DNA from: CAVWNR01 sp963756525
GTDB lineage: Bacteria; Actinomycetota; Actinomycetes; Mycobacteriales; Jatrophihabitantaceae
NCBI GenBank assembly: GCA_963756525.1
Contig: CAVWNR010000009.1
Span: 930,001-994,000, forward strand
Reading direction: 5' to 3'
Length of the DNA: 64,000 nucleotides
Below, piece after piece: positions 51,778 to 60,104 of this stretch (within the stretch, counting starts at the first letter, position 1; each line of letters opens with the position of its first letter). Made by a program: the position numbers and the translations under genes. The notes under the pieces were generated by a model, which was not told the origin of the DNA, searched no databases, and was given only the letters and a program-made list of their open reading frames with translations.

Positions 51778-52554
51778 TCAGGGATGCTGGCTACTCACCG
51801 ACACGACCTCGCCGGTCATGTACGACGAATAGTCGCTGGCCAAAAATACGATGACATCGGCGACCTCCCAGGGTTCGGCAGCCCGGCCGAAGGCCTCCCG
51901 GCTGGCAAGCTGCGCGAGCAGTTCCTCGCTCGAGACCTTGGCGAGGTAGGGATGCATGGCAATGCTGGGCGCCACCGCGTTGACCCGCACGCCGCTCGGC
52001 GCCGCCTCGATGGCTGCGCAGCGGGTCAGCGCCATCACGCCCGCCTTCGCGGCGGCGTAATGCGCCTGACCGGCCTGAGCCCGCCAGCCCACGACGGAGG
52101 CGTTGTTGACCACGGATCCGCGCCCGCGACCGATCATGTGCCGCAGCACCGCCCGAGTGCACCGGAAGGTGCCGGTGAGCGTCACATCGAGAACGGCCTG
52201 CCACTGATCGTCGGTCATGTCGACCAGCCGGGCGTCACCGCCCAGGCCGGCGTTGTTGACGAGGACATCCACCCGGCCGAACTCGCTCACCACCGTGTCG
52301 ATCATCCGCTGGACATCCTCTTCCACCGTGACGTCGCACCGCACGGCCAGCGGCTTTCCCCCAGTGACCTCAGCGAGATCGTTCGCCGTCTCGGCGAGCC
52401 GGCGCTCGTGCCGGTCGCTGATCGCAACCGTGGCGCCTTCCTCGGCGCAGCGCCGAGCGGTGGCCGCGCCGATCCCCGTGCCCGCCGCTGCCGTCACGAG
52501 CACGGCGCGATCCGCCAGCAGCTGATGGCTGGCATGCGGCTGCGGTGCCGCCAT
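51778..52554 (-). CDS. ipdF: IpdF-like SDR (5-hydroxy-HIC-CoA oxidoreductase)
   Basis: A 258-residue SDR. The cofactor motif AGTGIGAATARRC, SDRHERRLAET, NNAGLGGDARL, Ser in NASVVGWRAQ and YAAAKAG are present, with the distinctive ending SSYMTGEVVSVSSQHP. This closely follows my memory of mycobacterial IpdF (Rv3559c), which ends in a similar QHP. It acts on a hydroxylated HIP-CoA intermediate. It abuts ipdC directly, with no spacer. Confidence 0.85.
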   Translation of the reverse strand: MAAPQPHASHQLLADRAVLVTAAAGTGIGAATARRCAEEGATVAISDRHERRLAETANDLAEVTGGKPLAVRCDVTVEEDVQRMIDTVVSEFGRVDVLVNNAGLGGDARLVDMTDDQWQAVLDVTLTGTFRCTRAVLRHMIGRGRGSVVNNASVVGWRAQAGQAHYAAAKAGVMALTRCAAIEAAPSGVRVNAVAPSIAMHPYLAKVSSEELLAQLASREAFGRAAEPWEVADVIVFLASDYSSYMTGEVVSVSSQHP

Positions 52555-53631
52555 CTACGCCTCCACCGTCATGCACAGTCGCCTCAGCACGGCGTCCGCC
52601 TCGCACACGACACGCTCCACCAGCTCCGCACAGGTCGGCAGGTCGTCGATGACGCCGGCGACCTGACCGCTCGCCAAGGTCCCGAGGTCCACCCGACCGT
52701 CCACCATGCTGGCACGCAGCATCATCGGCGTGTTAGCTGCCATGATCGTTTGCGACCAGGACAAGTCGTGGCTTCGCTTCATCGCGACCCCCTCGGTGAC
52801 GATGTCCCGCCACGACGTTGCGGACATCTTCTTGAAGGCGACGGCGTGCCGCACCGATCGCATCAGCCTCGACGGGGCGCCACCTTTCATGAGCCGCTCC
52901 ACGAGTTCGGTCCGCAGCATGCGCTGCGGCACGCCGTCGAGAACGGAGGTCACCACGGTGTCGGTGACACCGCGGGTGAGGTACTCGCGCTTCACCGACT
53001 CCGGCACCGGGCTTTCGCTGGTGAGCAGAAACCGGGTTCCCATCGCTACGCCGACGGCACCGTAGGCGAGCGCCGCCACGAGCCCACGCCCATCATGGAA
53101 CCCACCCGCCGCCAACACGGGGATATTAACCGCCGCGGTCACCTGCGGGAGCAGGATCGAGGTCGGCACGCTGCCGGTGTGCCCACCGCCCTCGCTGCCC
53201 TGAACAATCACCGCGTCGACGCCCCACGCGGCGACCTTCTCGGCGTGCCGGACGGCGCCGATCGACGGCACGACCAGTAGCCCGGAGTCCTTGAGCTCCT
53301 GAATGACGCCTTGCTTGGGCGCGAGCGCGAACGAGGCGACGCGCACGCCGTGCTTGACCAACAGCTTCGCGCGCTCCCGAAGGTCCGATGCGTCACCGCG
53401 CAGGTTGACGCCAATAGAACCGGAGGTGAGTTCCCGGGTGCGGGCGATCGCGTGGTCGGCCTCGGCCAGGCTCAGCGTGGCGCTGGCGAGGATGCCGAGG
53501 CCGCCAGCGTTCGTGGTGGCCGCGGTCAGCTCCGGGTTCGACACCCAGCCCATGCCTGTCTGCACGATCGGATATCGCACGCCGAACAGCTCACACGCCT
53601 CGGTGCGAAGCGCCGGATGAGGGGCCGTCAC
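52555..53631 (-). CDS. ipdC: IpdC-like flavin-dependent enzyme (nitronate monooxygenase family)
   Basis: A 358-residue TIM-barrel of the 2-nitropropane dioxygenase family. FMN-binding blocks include PIVQTGMGWVSNPEL, VIVQGSEGGGHTG, VLAAGGFHDGRG and GVAMGTRFLL. In steroid degraders IpdC is a reductase-type step of HIP catabolism rather than a true nitronate monooxygenase. It overlaps ipdB by four bases, the same order as in M. tuberculosis (ipdA-ipdB-ipdC). Confidence 0.88.
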   Translation of the reverse strand: MTAPHPALRTEACELFGVRYPIVQTGMGWVSNPELTAATTNAGGLGILASATLSLAEADHAIARTRELTSGSIGVNLRGDASDLRERAKLLVKHGVRVASFALAPKQGVIQELKDSGLLVVPSIGAVRHAEKVAAWGVDAVIVQGSEGGGHTGSVPTSILLPQVTAAVNIPVLAAGGFHDGRGLVAALAYGAVGVAMGTRFLLTSESPVPESVKREYLTRGVTDTVVTSVLDGVPQRMLRTELVERLMKGGAPSRLMRSVRHAVAFKKMSATSWRDIVTEGVAMKRSHDLSWSQTIMAANTPMMLRASMVDGRVDLGTLASGQVAGVIDDLPTCAELVERVVCEADAVLRRLCMTVEA

Positions 53632-54386
53632 GGGGGCACCTCACGGTCCCGCAGCCCTTTCGGGTCGATGACCTCGCGCAGGACCCGCAGCTCCTCGTCG
53701 GTGGGCATCCTCGTTGTCGGCGGGTCGTCGCCCACCTCGAGGTCGAAGCCGGTCTGCCGCACCACGTCGCCGACGGTGACCCCTGGATGTACAGATGCCA
53801 GGCGCATCGCATGATCTGCGGTCGCGAAGTCGAGCACCGCAAGATTGGTCACCACCCGGCGGATGTCGAGGAACCGCGACGCCGCGCTGCCCGCCTTGCG
53901 GGCGCTGTCGTGACCGACGCCGGACACCATGTCCACCTGCGCGACGAACGCGCGCGGCAGGTGCCGAGGGATCCAGTAGCTCGTCGGGTGGTTGACGGTG
54001 TTGCCCGGCGCACCTCGCACGCCGAGCAGCTGACGCGTCGGACGGGCAAAGTCGCCGATGGCGGAGATGTTGGTGTTGCCGAACCGGTCGATCTGGCTCG
54101 GCGACATCATCACGTGTCGCCTGCCGCTCCAGAGCAGGTCGAAGACGGCCCGGTACGGGATCCATCCTTCGACCGGTCCAGGCGCCGGCTCCCCCACGGG
54201 CCATGTCCCGGCGACGAAGGATGCCTCGCCGTCGGAGATCAGCAAATCCGGCGCGAATGTGGCGCGCGCGAGGCGGGCGCCGATGGTGGGAACCACGCCC
54301 ATGGGGCTCGCGACGATCTCGCCGTCGCCGCGCCACGCGTCCGCGCACGCCACCGCGCACACCTCTGCCCGGCTAACCTCGCTCAC
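53628..54386 (-). CDS. ipdB: IpdB subunit of COCHEA-CoA hydrolase (CoA-transferase-like)
   Basis: A 252-residue subunit related to CoA-transferase beta chains. Blocks include ASPMGVVPTIGARLARATF, LLISDGEASFVAG, SPSQIDRFGNTNISAIGD and HPGVTVGDVVRQTGFDL. With IpdA it opens the last steroid ring (ring C) by hydrolysing a cyclic beta-diketone CoA ester. The start overlaps the ipdA stop by four bases. Confidence 0.9.
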   Translation of the reverse strand: MSEVSRAEVCAVACADAWRGDGEIVASPMGVVPTIGARLARATFAPDLLISDGEASFVAGTWPVGEPAPGPVEGWIPYRAVFDLLWSGRRHVMMSPSQIDRFGNTNISAIGDFARPTRQLLGVRGAPGNTVNHPTSYWIPRHLPRAFVAQVDMVSGVGHDSARKAGSAASRFLDIRRVVTNLAVLDFATADHAMRLASVHPGVTVGDVVRQTGFDLEVGDDPPTTRMPTDEELRVLREVIDPKGLRDREVPP

Positions 54387-55246
54387 GCTGGCACCGTCGC
54401 TCGCGCGACGACGGCATGCTGGTAGTCCGCTTCACTGCCGCGCAAGTACGTCGCGTCGAACTCCGCCCACCGGTCCGGGTCCTGTGCCGCGGCGACATAC
54501 TCCCGTTGGAAGCTTTCGTCCCGCTCGTAGTCGGGGGCGCAGGAGGTGAAGTGCGCCCCCCGCGGCGCCTTCACAACGCCGGCGACCAGGTACCGCGGAA
54601 TGCGCAGCGACGCCAGCCCGCCGGCCGGCAGAAGCTCGTCGGTTGGCACGACGCGCTCGCAGGACACGTATGCCCGCTGCGCCGCCGCACAGAACAGGTC
54701 GTCGAAGTACAGGTCCGGGCCGAGGAACTGCGCGTTGCCCGACGCGTCTGCGCGGTTGAGGTGCACCAATGCCACGTCGAGGTGCAGCGGGGGGACCGCG
54801 AGCAGTTCCTCGCCGTCCTCATATGGCGACACGACCGTCCGCAGCTGCGGGTTGACCCGGGTAACGTCGGATCCCAGACCGGCTCGGGTGGGCAGGAACG
54901 GCATACGGATCGCGGCGGCGTACAGCGCCCACTGCAGCATGCCCTCGTCGTACTCGGTCACCTCGATCGCGCCGCTCTGCCGCGCGGCCTGGAAATGCGG
55001 CTCCAGGGGAATCGAGTCCAGCGACACGAAACCGTAGACGAGCCGTTTCACCTTGCCGGCTGCGCAGAGCAGTCCCACATCCGGTCCGCCGTACGACACG
55101 ACCGTGAGGTCGGTCAGGTCGGAGCGGAGTATCGCTCGGATAAGCGACATCGGCTTGCGCCGTGAACCCCAGCCGCCGATCCCGATGGTCATGCCGGAGC
55201 GCAGCTGCGCCACCACCTGATCCGCGGTTGTTCGCTTGTCCGCCAC
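54383..55246 (-). CDS. ipdA: IpdA subunit of COCHEA-CoA hydrolase (CoA-transferase-like)
   Basis: A 287-residue subunit related to CoA-transferase alpha chains. It opens with GMTIGIGGWGSRRKPMSLIR and includes VVSYGGPDVGLLCAAGK, EYDEGMLQWALYAAA and VALVHLNRADASGNAQFLG. The Glu of the EYDEG motif (98-101) lies close to the position of the catalytic Glu105 described for M. tuberculosis IpdA. It is the first gene of the long operon, and a KstR2-type box sits 37-50 bases in front of its ATG. Confidence 0.9.
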   Translation of the reverse strand: MADKRTTADQVVAQLRSGMTIGIGGWGSRRKPMSLIRAILRSDLTDLTVVSYGGPDVGLLCAAGKVKRLVYGFVSLDSIPLEPHFQAARQSGAIEVTEYDEGMLQWALYAAAIRMPFLPTRAGLGSDVTRVNPQLRTVVSPYEDGEELLAVPPLHLDVALVHLNRADASGNAQFLGPDLYFDDLFCAAAQRAYVSCERVVPTDELLPAGGLASLRIPRYLVAGVVKAPRGAHFTSCAPDYERDESFQREYVAAAQDPDRWAEFDATYLRGSEADYQHAVVARATVPA

Positions 55247-55282
55247 GTCCTGTCCGCCGTCTCGTCCCTACCCCCGGACGGT

Positions 55283-55296
55283 AACAAGGGCTTGGT
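55283..55296. promoter_or_regulatory. KstR2-type operator
   Basis: AACAAGGGCTTGGT matches the KstR2 consensus AnCAAGnnCTTGnT exactly and is nearly palindromic. It is placed 37-50 bases upstream of the ipdA start. KstR2 represses HIP catabolic genes in mycobacteria and rhodococci until HIP-CoA is present. No kstR2 gene is in the window, so the regulator must be encoded elsewhere. Confidence 0.82.
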
Positions 55297-55332
55297 GGGA
55301 CGGGCTGGCAGCACTCCCGATCAGTAGGAGGC

Positions 55333-55346
55333 TCGAACCGGTACTA
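55333..55346. promoter_or_regulatory. KstR-like box (one mismatch)
   Basis: TCGAACCGGTACTA fits the KstR consensus TnnAACnnGTTnnA except for one base (GTA instead of GTT). It overlaps the end of the hydrolase gene and is about 90 bases upstream of ipdA. With the KstR2 box it could give dual control; this is unproven. Confidence 0.4.
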
Positions 55347-56639
55347 CTGGATCGACGAGACGTGCGTACGGGACGCGCCTTGCCGTGCCGCGGTTTCCCG
55401 ATCCAGCTGCCGCCGTAACGTCCGGATCTGGTTCTCGAGCCGCTTGATCTGACTGTTCAGTGTCTCGACGTCGCTACCGGACGGCAGGCCCATGCTTCGG
55501 ATCATCGAGCGCTGCCAGCCCCGTTGCATATGGTTCATCCGTTCGACCCAGTAATCGACGGACGTCTGGAAGCGGCGTCGTCGACTTTCCAGCCGGACGC
55601 GGAAGAGCTCGGCCGGTGTCAGCGGCTCGGCGGTCCGACTTGCCGCCCCGAGATCGAGGATGTCGGCAACCGCCTCGCTGACGGCGGCCATCGCATCACG
55701 GGCGTTGTCGAGCACGAGGTCCATCGTGAAGAAACCGTGCACCTCGTCTGGGTAGTGCAGGTGCTCAGCACGCACACCAGCGGCGCGCAGCCGGTCCAGA
55801 TAGGTGATCGCTTCGTCGCGCAGCGGATCCCAGCCGGCGGTCACGATCACCGCCGGCGGCAGACCGCTCAGGTCGCGCCTGGCGAGCGGGCTGTAGCGCA
55901 CAGAGTCGGGATCCATCGCTCCGGCGACATGCGTCTCGAACCACCGCAGCGCACGGTCATCCAGCGTTCCGCCCTCGGCGTTCTTGGCGCGGGCCGGCTC
56001 CCGTCCCGACACCGACGGATACACCAGAAGCTGGACCGCTAGCGGCCGGCCGTTGCCCGACGCCGTGTACTCCTGCGCCACGACCGCGGCGATGTTTCCG
56101 CCGGCGGAGTCGCCCGCGACGCCGATGCGCGTGTCGTCCACCCCCAGGCCGTCAGCGTTGGCGAACACCCAGCGCGCCACCGACAGTGCGTCGTTGTAGC
56201 TGTCATCGACCAAGTGCTCGGGCGCCTTGCGATAGTCCACGCAGACGACGACCGCCCCCAGCCGATTGGCCAACGAGCGTGCGGTCGGCTCGGCGGTGAC
56301 AAGGTCACCGAGCACGAAGCCGCCACCCGGGAACCAGACCAGCGCCGGCCGAGGAGAGACACCGGTGTGCGGCGTGACAACCCGCACCGGTACCGGTCCC
56401 GCCGCCGCCGAGACCGTGCGATCCACGACAGAGGCCACGGTCGGCGATGTTGCGAGAGTCCCCATCGCCTTGCGCATCTGCCGACGCGCGAACGGCACCG
56501 AGACGCGGTCGCTGAGCCCTCCGTACCGGGAGAACTGGCGCATCAGGTTCTGGGTGGACGGGTGTAGCTGCGCTGCGCGCAGTAACCCCCGAGCTTGAAG
56601 ATCCTCACGCGTCGGAGACGGAAACTCCGCTGTGGTCAC
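55344..56639 (-). CDS. Alpha/beta hydrolase with a phasin-like coiled-coil tail
   Basis: A 431-residue protein. Residues about 80-320 form an HSL-type hydrolase: oxyanion motif FPGGGF (Pro instead of the usual His), nucleophile GDSAGG, Asp in GWDPLRDE and His in DEVHGFF. The C-terminal 90 residues are different: VDYWVERMNHMQRGWQ, then MGLPSGSDVETLNSQIKRLE and a basic coiled coil. This tail resembles those of PHA granule-associated and PhaE-like proteins. GTG at 56639 follows AAAGGA and gives MTTAEFPSPTRED. It may be a granule- or lipid-droplet-bound esterase; the fusion is inferred from sequence style. Confidence 0.82.
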   Translation of the reverse strand: MTTAEFPSPTREDLQARGLLRAAQLHPSTQNLMRQFSRYGGLSDRVSVPFARRQMRKAMGTLATSPTVASVVDRTVSAAAGPVPVRVVTPHTGVSPRPALVWFPGGGFVLGDLVTAEPTARSLANRLGAVVVCVDYRKAPEHLVDDSYNDALSVARWVFANADGLGVDDTRIGVAGDSAGGNIAAVVAQEYTASGNGRPLAVQLLVYPSVSGREPARAKNAEGGTLDDRALRWFETHVAGAMDPDSVRYSPLARRDLSGLPPAVIVTAGWDPLRDEAITYLDRLRAAGVRAEHLHYPDEVHGFFTMDLVLDNARDAMAAVSEAVADILDLGAASRTAEPLTPAELFRVRLESRRRRFQTSVDYWVERMNHMQRGWQRSMIRSMGLPSGSDVETLNSQIKRLENQIRTLRRQLDRETAARQGASRTHVSSIQ

Positions 56640-56708
56640 CGGCTTGGTCCTTTCGACACGTCGGCGACTGATCGCGGCACGCACCGATCTTTCGCCCGGG
56701 CTAGAATT

Positions 56709-56723
56709 GGTATCAAGGATACC
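56709..56723. promoter_or_regulatory. Inverted repeat GGTATCAAGGATACC
   Basis: A perfect 6-base inverted repeat with a 3-base centre, located 70-84 bases before the hydrolase start and just after the stop of the coiled-coil gene. It is AT-richer than its surroundings. It could be an operator for the hydrolase gene; with no T-run it is a poor terminator. Confidence 0.4.
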
Positions 56724-56724
56724 G

Positions 56725-57171
56725 CTAAGCCCGGCGGTCCAACCGGAGCTGTCGGGCGCGCTCCCGCAGGTTTACCAGCGCCTGGCGGCGCCGGCGCACC
56801 GCTTCGGCAGCCCGCGAGCAACTCCGGTTGAAGCGCTGCAAAGCCTCCGCGACCGGAACGACCGCGTCTTCGACGAGTTGGACCGTGGCGGGGAGGCGTT
56901 CCACGGCAGGATGGCTGAGGACCGCGTTGACCCGCTCGATGCTGGCCCGCAGCGCGCGGACCGGCTCCTCGAGCTCGTCGACCACCGCCTCAACGCGCGC
57001 CGTGGTGCGCTGCGCCGAGTTGACGGTGTCCTTGGACGTCGCGACCGTTTCTGTCGCGTCGCGCACGGCTCGCTGCAATTCGGCCAGCGTGCCCCGGACG
57101 TCGGACAGCGAATCCGTCTGACGCTGCATCAGCTTGGTCATGTCGGTCCACCCCGACATGCCTGGCATCAT
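56725..57171 (-). CDS. Coiled-coil protein, possibly phasin-like
   Basis: A 148-residue, Ala/Val/Arg-rich, almost wholly helical protein. The middle has long amphipathic heptad runs (SLSDVRGTLAELQRAVRDAT, VVDELEEPVRALRASIERV). It has no signal or membrane segment. It is coupled to hsaF by an ATGA overlap and lies just upstream of the hydrolase with the phasin-like tail, so the two may act together on storage granules or lipid inclusions. No firm family is recognised. Confidence 0.75.
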   Translation of the reverse strand: MMPGMSGWTDMTKLMQRQTDSLSDVRGTLAELQRAVRDATETVATSKDTVNSAQRTTARVEAVVDELEEPVRALRASIERVNAVLSHPAVERLPATVQLVEDAVVPVAEALQRFNRSCSRAAEAVRRRRQALVNLRERARQLRLDRRA

Positions 57172-58184
57172 GGCGCCGACCGGGAACTCGCTAGATCAAG
57201 AGCGACGTCGATGATGATGTCCTCCTGACCCCCGACCAGCCGGCGCCGACCCGCTTCCAGCAGGATCGATCGGACATCGACGCCGTACGTCGCCGAAGCT
57301 CGTTCGGCGTGCCGCAGGAAGCTCGAATAGGCGCCGGCATAACCGAGCGTCAGCGTCTCGCGGTCAACACGGACCGGACGGTCCCACAGCGGCCGGACGA
57401 GGTCGTCGGCGGCGTCCTGCAGAGCGAACAGGTCGCAGCCGTGCTCCCAGCCATTGAGGTTCGCCACCGCGATGAACGGCTCTATCGGGCAATTCCCGGC
57501 ACCGGCGCCGTGACCGGCCAGCGACGCGTCGACACGCGTGACGCCCGCCTCGACGGCCACTACGGAGTTCGCCACGGCCAGCGAGAGGTTCTCGTGCGCG
57601 TGGATGCCGAGCTGGGTGCTGGGTTCGAGCACGTCGCGGTAGGCGCGCAACCGGTCGCGGACACCGTTCATCGTGAGATGCCCGCCGGAGTCGGTGACGT
57701 ACACGCAGTGCGCGCCGTAGGACTCCATGAGCTTCGCCTGCGCGGCCAGGGCCGCCGGCTCGGCCATATGGCTCATCATCAGGAACCCGGCGACGTCCAT
57801 GCCCAGGTCGCGGGCCGTCGCGATGTGCTGGGCGGCGACGTCCGCCTCGGTGCAGTGCGTCGCCACGCGCACCGACCGAACCCCGAGCGAGAAGGCGTGC
57901 TTGAGGTCTTCGATGGTCCCGACACCCGGCAGCAGCAACGTCGTGAGCACGGCCCTTGTGGCATGCGCGGCGGCCACCTCGATCCACTGCCAGTCGCTGT
58001 TGCTGCCGGGGCCGTAATTGACGCTTCCACCGGACAGGCCGTCGCCGTGGGCGACCTCGATCGCATCGACACCGGCTGCATCGAGTGCCGAGACGATCTC
58101 CCCGACCGTGTCGGTGGATATCCGATGGCGGATGGCGTGCATACCATCGCGCAGCGTCACGTCCTGGATGTAGAGCCTGGTCAT
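57168..58184 (-). CDS. hsaF: 4-hydroxy-2-oxovalerate aldolase
   Basis: A 338-residue class II aldolase of the HMGL-like family, cleaving 4-hydroxy-2-oxo acids to pyruvate and an aldehyde. Metal and substrate motifs are DVTLRDGMHAIRH at the N-terminus, GHGAGAGNCP and GIHAHENLSLAVAN. Length and order hsaE-hsaG-hsaF match the mycobacterial steroid A/B-ring side pathway. It forms a channelling complex with the dehydrogenase encoded next to it; the genes overlap by four bases. Confidence 0.93.
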   Translation of the reverse strand: MTRLYIQDVTLRDGMHAIRHRISTDTVGEIVSALDAAGVDAIEVAHGDGLSGGSVNYGPGSNSDWQWIEVAAAHATRAVLTTLLLPGVGTIEDLKHAFSLGVRSVRVATHCTEADVAAQHIATARDLGMDVAGFLMMSHMAEPAALAAQAKLMESYGAHCVYVTDSGGHLTMNGVRDRLRAYRDVLEPSTQLGIHAHENLSLAVANSVVAVEAGVTRVDASLAGHGAGAGNCPIEPFIAVANLNGWEHGCDLFALQDAADDLVRPLWDRPVRVDRETLTLGYAGAYSSFLRHAERASATYGVDVRSILLEAGRRRLVGGQEDIIIDVALDLASSRSAP

Positions 58185-59149
58185 CGCAGCGCTCCCTCGG
58201 CACTCGCGGCCGTCAGTTCGGCCATATGCTCCGCGATGCGCTCACCCACTCGCAGCGCAGCAGAGGTCATGATGTCGAGATTGCCGGCGTAGCTCGGCAG
58301 GTAATGCGCCGCTCCCTCGACCTCGAGAAACACCGAAACCTTGGTCGTGGGACGAGCGGTTCCCGGCGGCAGCAGCGTGTGTACCGGCTCGCCCGGCTCG
58401 ACCGGCGTGAACTGGACGCGTTGCTTGAGCCGGTAGCCGGGCACGTATTGCGCCACCGCGCCGACCATCGACTCGATTGATCGCGCGACCGCATCGTGAT
58501 TCGCGTCACCGATCAGGCAGAACACGGTGTCGCGCATGATCAGCGGTGGTTCAGCGGGGTTAAGAATGATGATCGCCTTGCCGCGGCGGGCGCCACCGAC
58601 CGTCTCGATCCCGTGCGCCGTCGTCTCGGTAAACTCGTCGATATTGGCGCGCGTGCCGGGTCCGGCGGACTTCGACGCGATCGACGCGACGATCTCGGCA
58701 TAGCCGACGTCGGCCACCCGCGACACGGCGGCCACGATCGGGATCGTGGCCTGCCCGCCGCAGGTCACCATGTTCACGCTGTCAGCGTCGAGGTGCTCGT
58801 CCATGTTGACCGGGGGAACGACGAACGGGCCGATCGCCGCCGGCGTCAGGTCGATCAGGCGCTTGCCGTACGGTGCGAGCGCCGCGGCATTGGCGAGGTG
58901 GGCCTTCGCCGAGGTCGCGTCGAAGATCAGGTCGATGTCGTCGAAACCAGGTAGCGCGATAAGTCCCTCGACCCCGTCGGCCGTCGTCGCAACGTCGAGC
59001 CGGCGGGCCCGGGCCAACCCGTCGGAGTCGGGGTCGATGCCGACGAGCGCGGCCACCTCGAGGCGCTCGGACAGCCGCAGAATCTTGATCATCAGGTCGG
59101 TGCCGATGTTTCCGGAACCGATGATCGCCACCTTGACGCGTTCCATCAT
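58181..59149 (-). CDS. hsaG: Acylating acetaldehyde/propanal dehydrogenase
   Basis: A 322-residue NAD-dependent aldehyde dehydrogenase that makes acyl-CoA from the aldehyde released by the aldolase. It has the Rossmann motif IIGSGNIGTDLM, the catalytic Cys in NMVTCGGQATIP (about 130) and IILNPAEPPLIMRDT. The length is normal (about 305-320). Two adjacent ATGs at 59149 and 59146 are possible starts. It overlaps hsaE and hsaF by four bases on each side. Confidence 0.93.
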   Translation of the reverse strand: MMERVKVAIIGSGNIGTDLMIKILRLSERLEVAALVGIDPDSDGLARARRLDVATTADGVEGLIALPGFDDIDLIFDATSAKAHLANAAALAPYGKRLIDLTPAAIGPFVVPPVNMDEHLDADSVNMVTCGGQATIPIVAAVSRVADVGYAEIVASIASKSAGPGTRANIDEFTETTAHGIETVGGARRGKAIIILNPAEPPLIMRDTVFCLIGDANHDAVARSIESMVGAVAQYVPGYRLKQRVQFTPVEPGEPVHTLLPPGTARPTTKVSVFLEVEGAAHYLPSYAGNLDIMTSAALRVGERIAEHMAELTAASAEGALR

Positions 59150-59961
59150 TGCTCCACTGGAGAGAAGGTGGCCGTCACCCGGCCGAGGACAGATAGTTCA
59201 GCGAAGATTTGCGCACCGGGGCCCACGTCGACCAGGGGGCCGAGGGCACCGGACAGCACGACGTCTCCCGCACGCAGCGGCGCGCCGAAATCGCGGGCAG
59301 TCCGCGCAAGCCAGCAGAGCGCGGCCAGCGGGTCACCGAGGCAGGCGCGGCCGTTCCCAGTCGAGGCGAGGTTGCCGTCTCGGTGCAGGGTCATGGTGAC
59401 GTCAGCTGGCTCGAACTCGGTCAGAGGGACGTGCCGGCTGCCGAGCACGAACAGGCCGCTGGAGGCGTTATCGGCGACCGTGTCGGTGATCGTGATATCC
59501 CAGCCGCGGATCCGGCTGTCGACGATCTCCAACGCGGCAACGGCGTACGCGGCTGCTGCGCGCACGCTCGCCTCGTCCAGCGGCTCGTCGGCGAGGTCTG
59601 CTGCCAGGACAAAGGCGATCTCCGCCTCGGCGCGGGGCTGGATCAAGCGCCCGCTCGGGATGGGCGTCGTCTCGGCGCAGAGCATGTCGTCGAAGAGCAC
59701 ACCGAAGTCCGGGCTGCTGACGCCGACCTGCCGCTGCACGGCTTCCGAGGTGATGCCGATCTTGCGCCCGACGATACGGGCGCCCGTCGCAAGCCGTTGC
59801 TCGGCCAGCCGGCGCTGAACGGAGTAGGCAAGATCGACGTCCGTGCTGCCCAGCAGGTCGCGCACCGGGTCGCACGGTTCACGGCGTGCCGCCGCGTCCG
59901 ACAATCGGAGAGCCGCCGCCTCGACGGCGGCGGTGCGCTCCGTAGCGGGAGCATCAGGCAT
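59146..59961 (-). CDS. hsaE: 2-hydroxypenta-2,4-dienoate hydratase
   Basis: A 271-residue hydratase of the 2-keto-4-pentenoate hydratase family. Family blocks include GRKIGITSEAVQRQVGV, DFGVLFDDM, PRAEAEIAFVL, VDSRIRGWDITITDTVADNA and GDVVLSGALGPLVDV. ATG at 59961 (MPDAPATERT) has GAGGA upstream, so the longer frame from 60018 is not used. It is the first gene of the hsaE-hsaG-hsaF operon, divergent from the KstR-like regulator across 143 bases. Confidence 0.92.
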   Translation of the reverse strand: MPDAPATERTAAVEAAALRLSDAAARREPCDPVRDLLGSTDVDLAYSVQRRLAEQRLATGARIVGRKIGITSEAVQRQVGVSSPDFGVLFDDMLCAETTPIPSGRLIQPRAEAEIAFVLAADLADEPLDEASVRAAAAYAVAALEIVDSRIRGWDITITDTVADNASSGLFVLGSRHVPLTEFEPADVTMTLHRDGNLASTGNGRACLGDPLAALCWLARTARDFGAPLRAGDVVLSGALGPLVDVGPGAQIFAELSVLGRVTATFSPVEQ

Positions 59962-60104
59962 CGGCGATTCCTCGGTCAGCGGACCTGCCCAGCGTCCCAT
60001 TCGCCCGGTGCCCGCCAACGAGTCGTCCTGCTCAGTGGAATCCGCCGGGTAAGAGCACCGTTGTTAGTATTTGGTCCATCCGTATCGTGTGCAGAGGAAG
60101 AGAC

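Noticed and set aside
51751..53280. A 509-codon plus-strand frame over ipdF and ipdC.
   Set aside because: It is His/Arg-rich antisense sequence without motifs; the minus strand has two well-defined enzymes.
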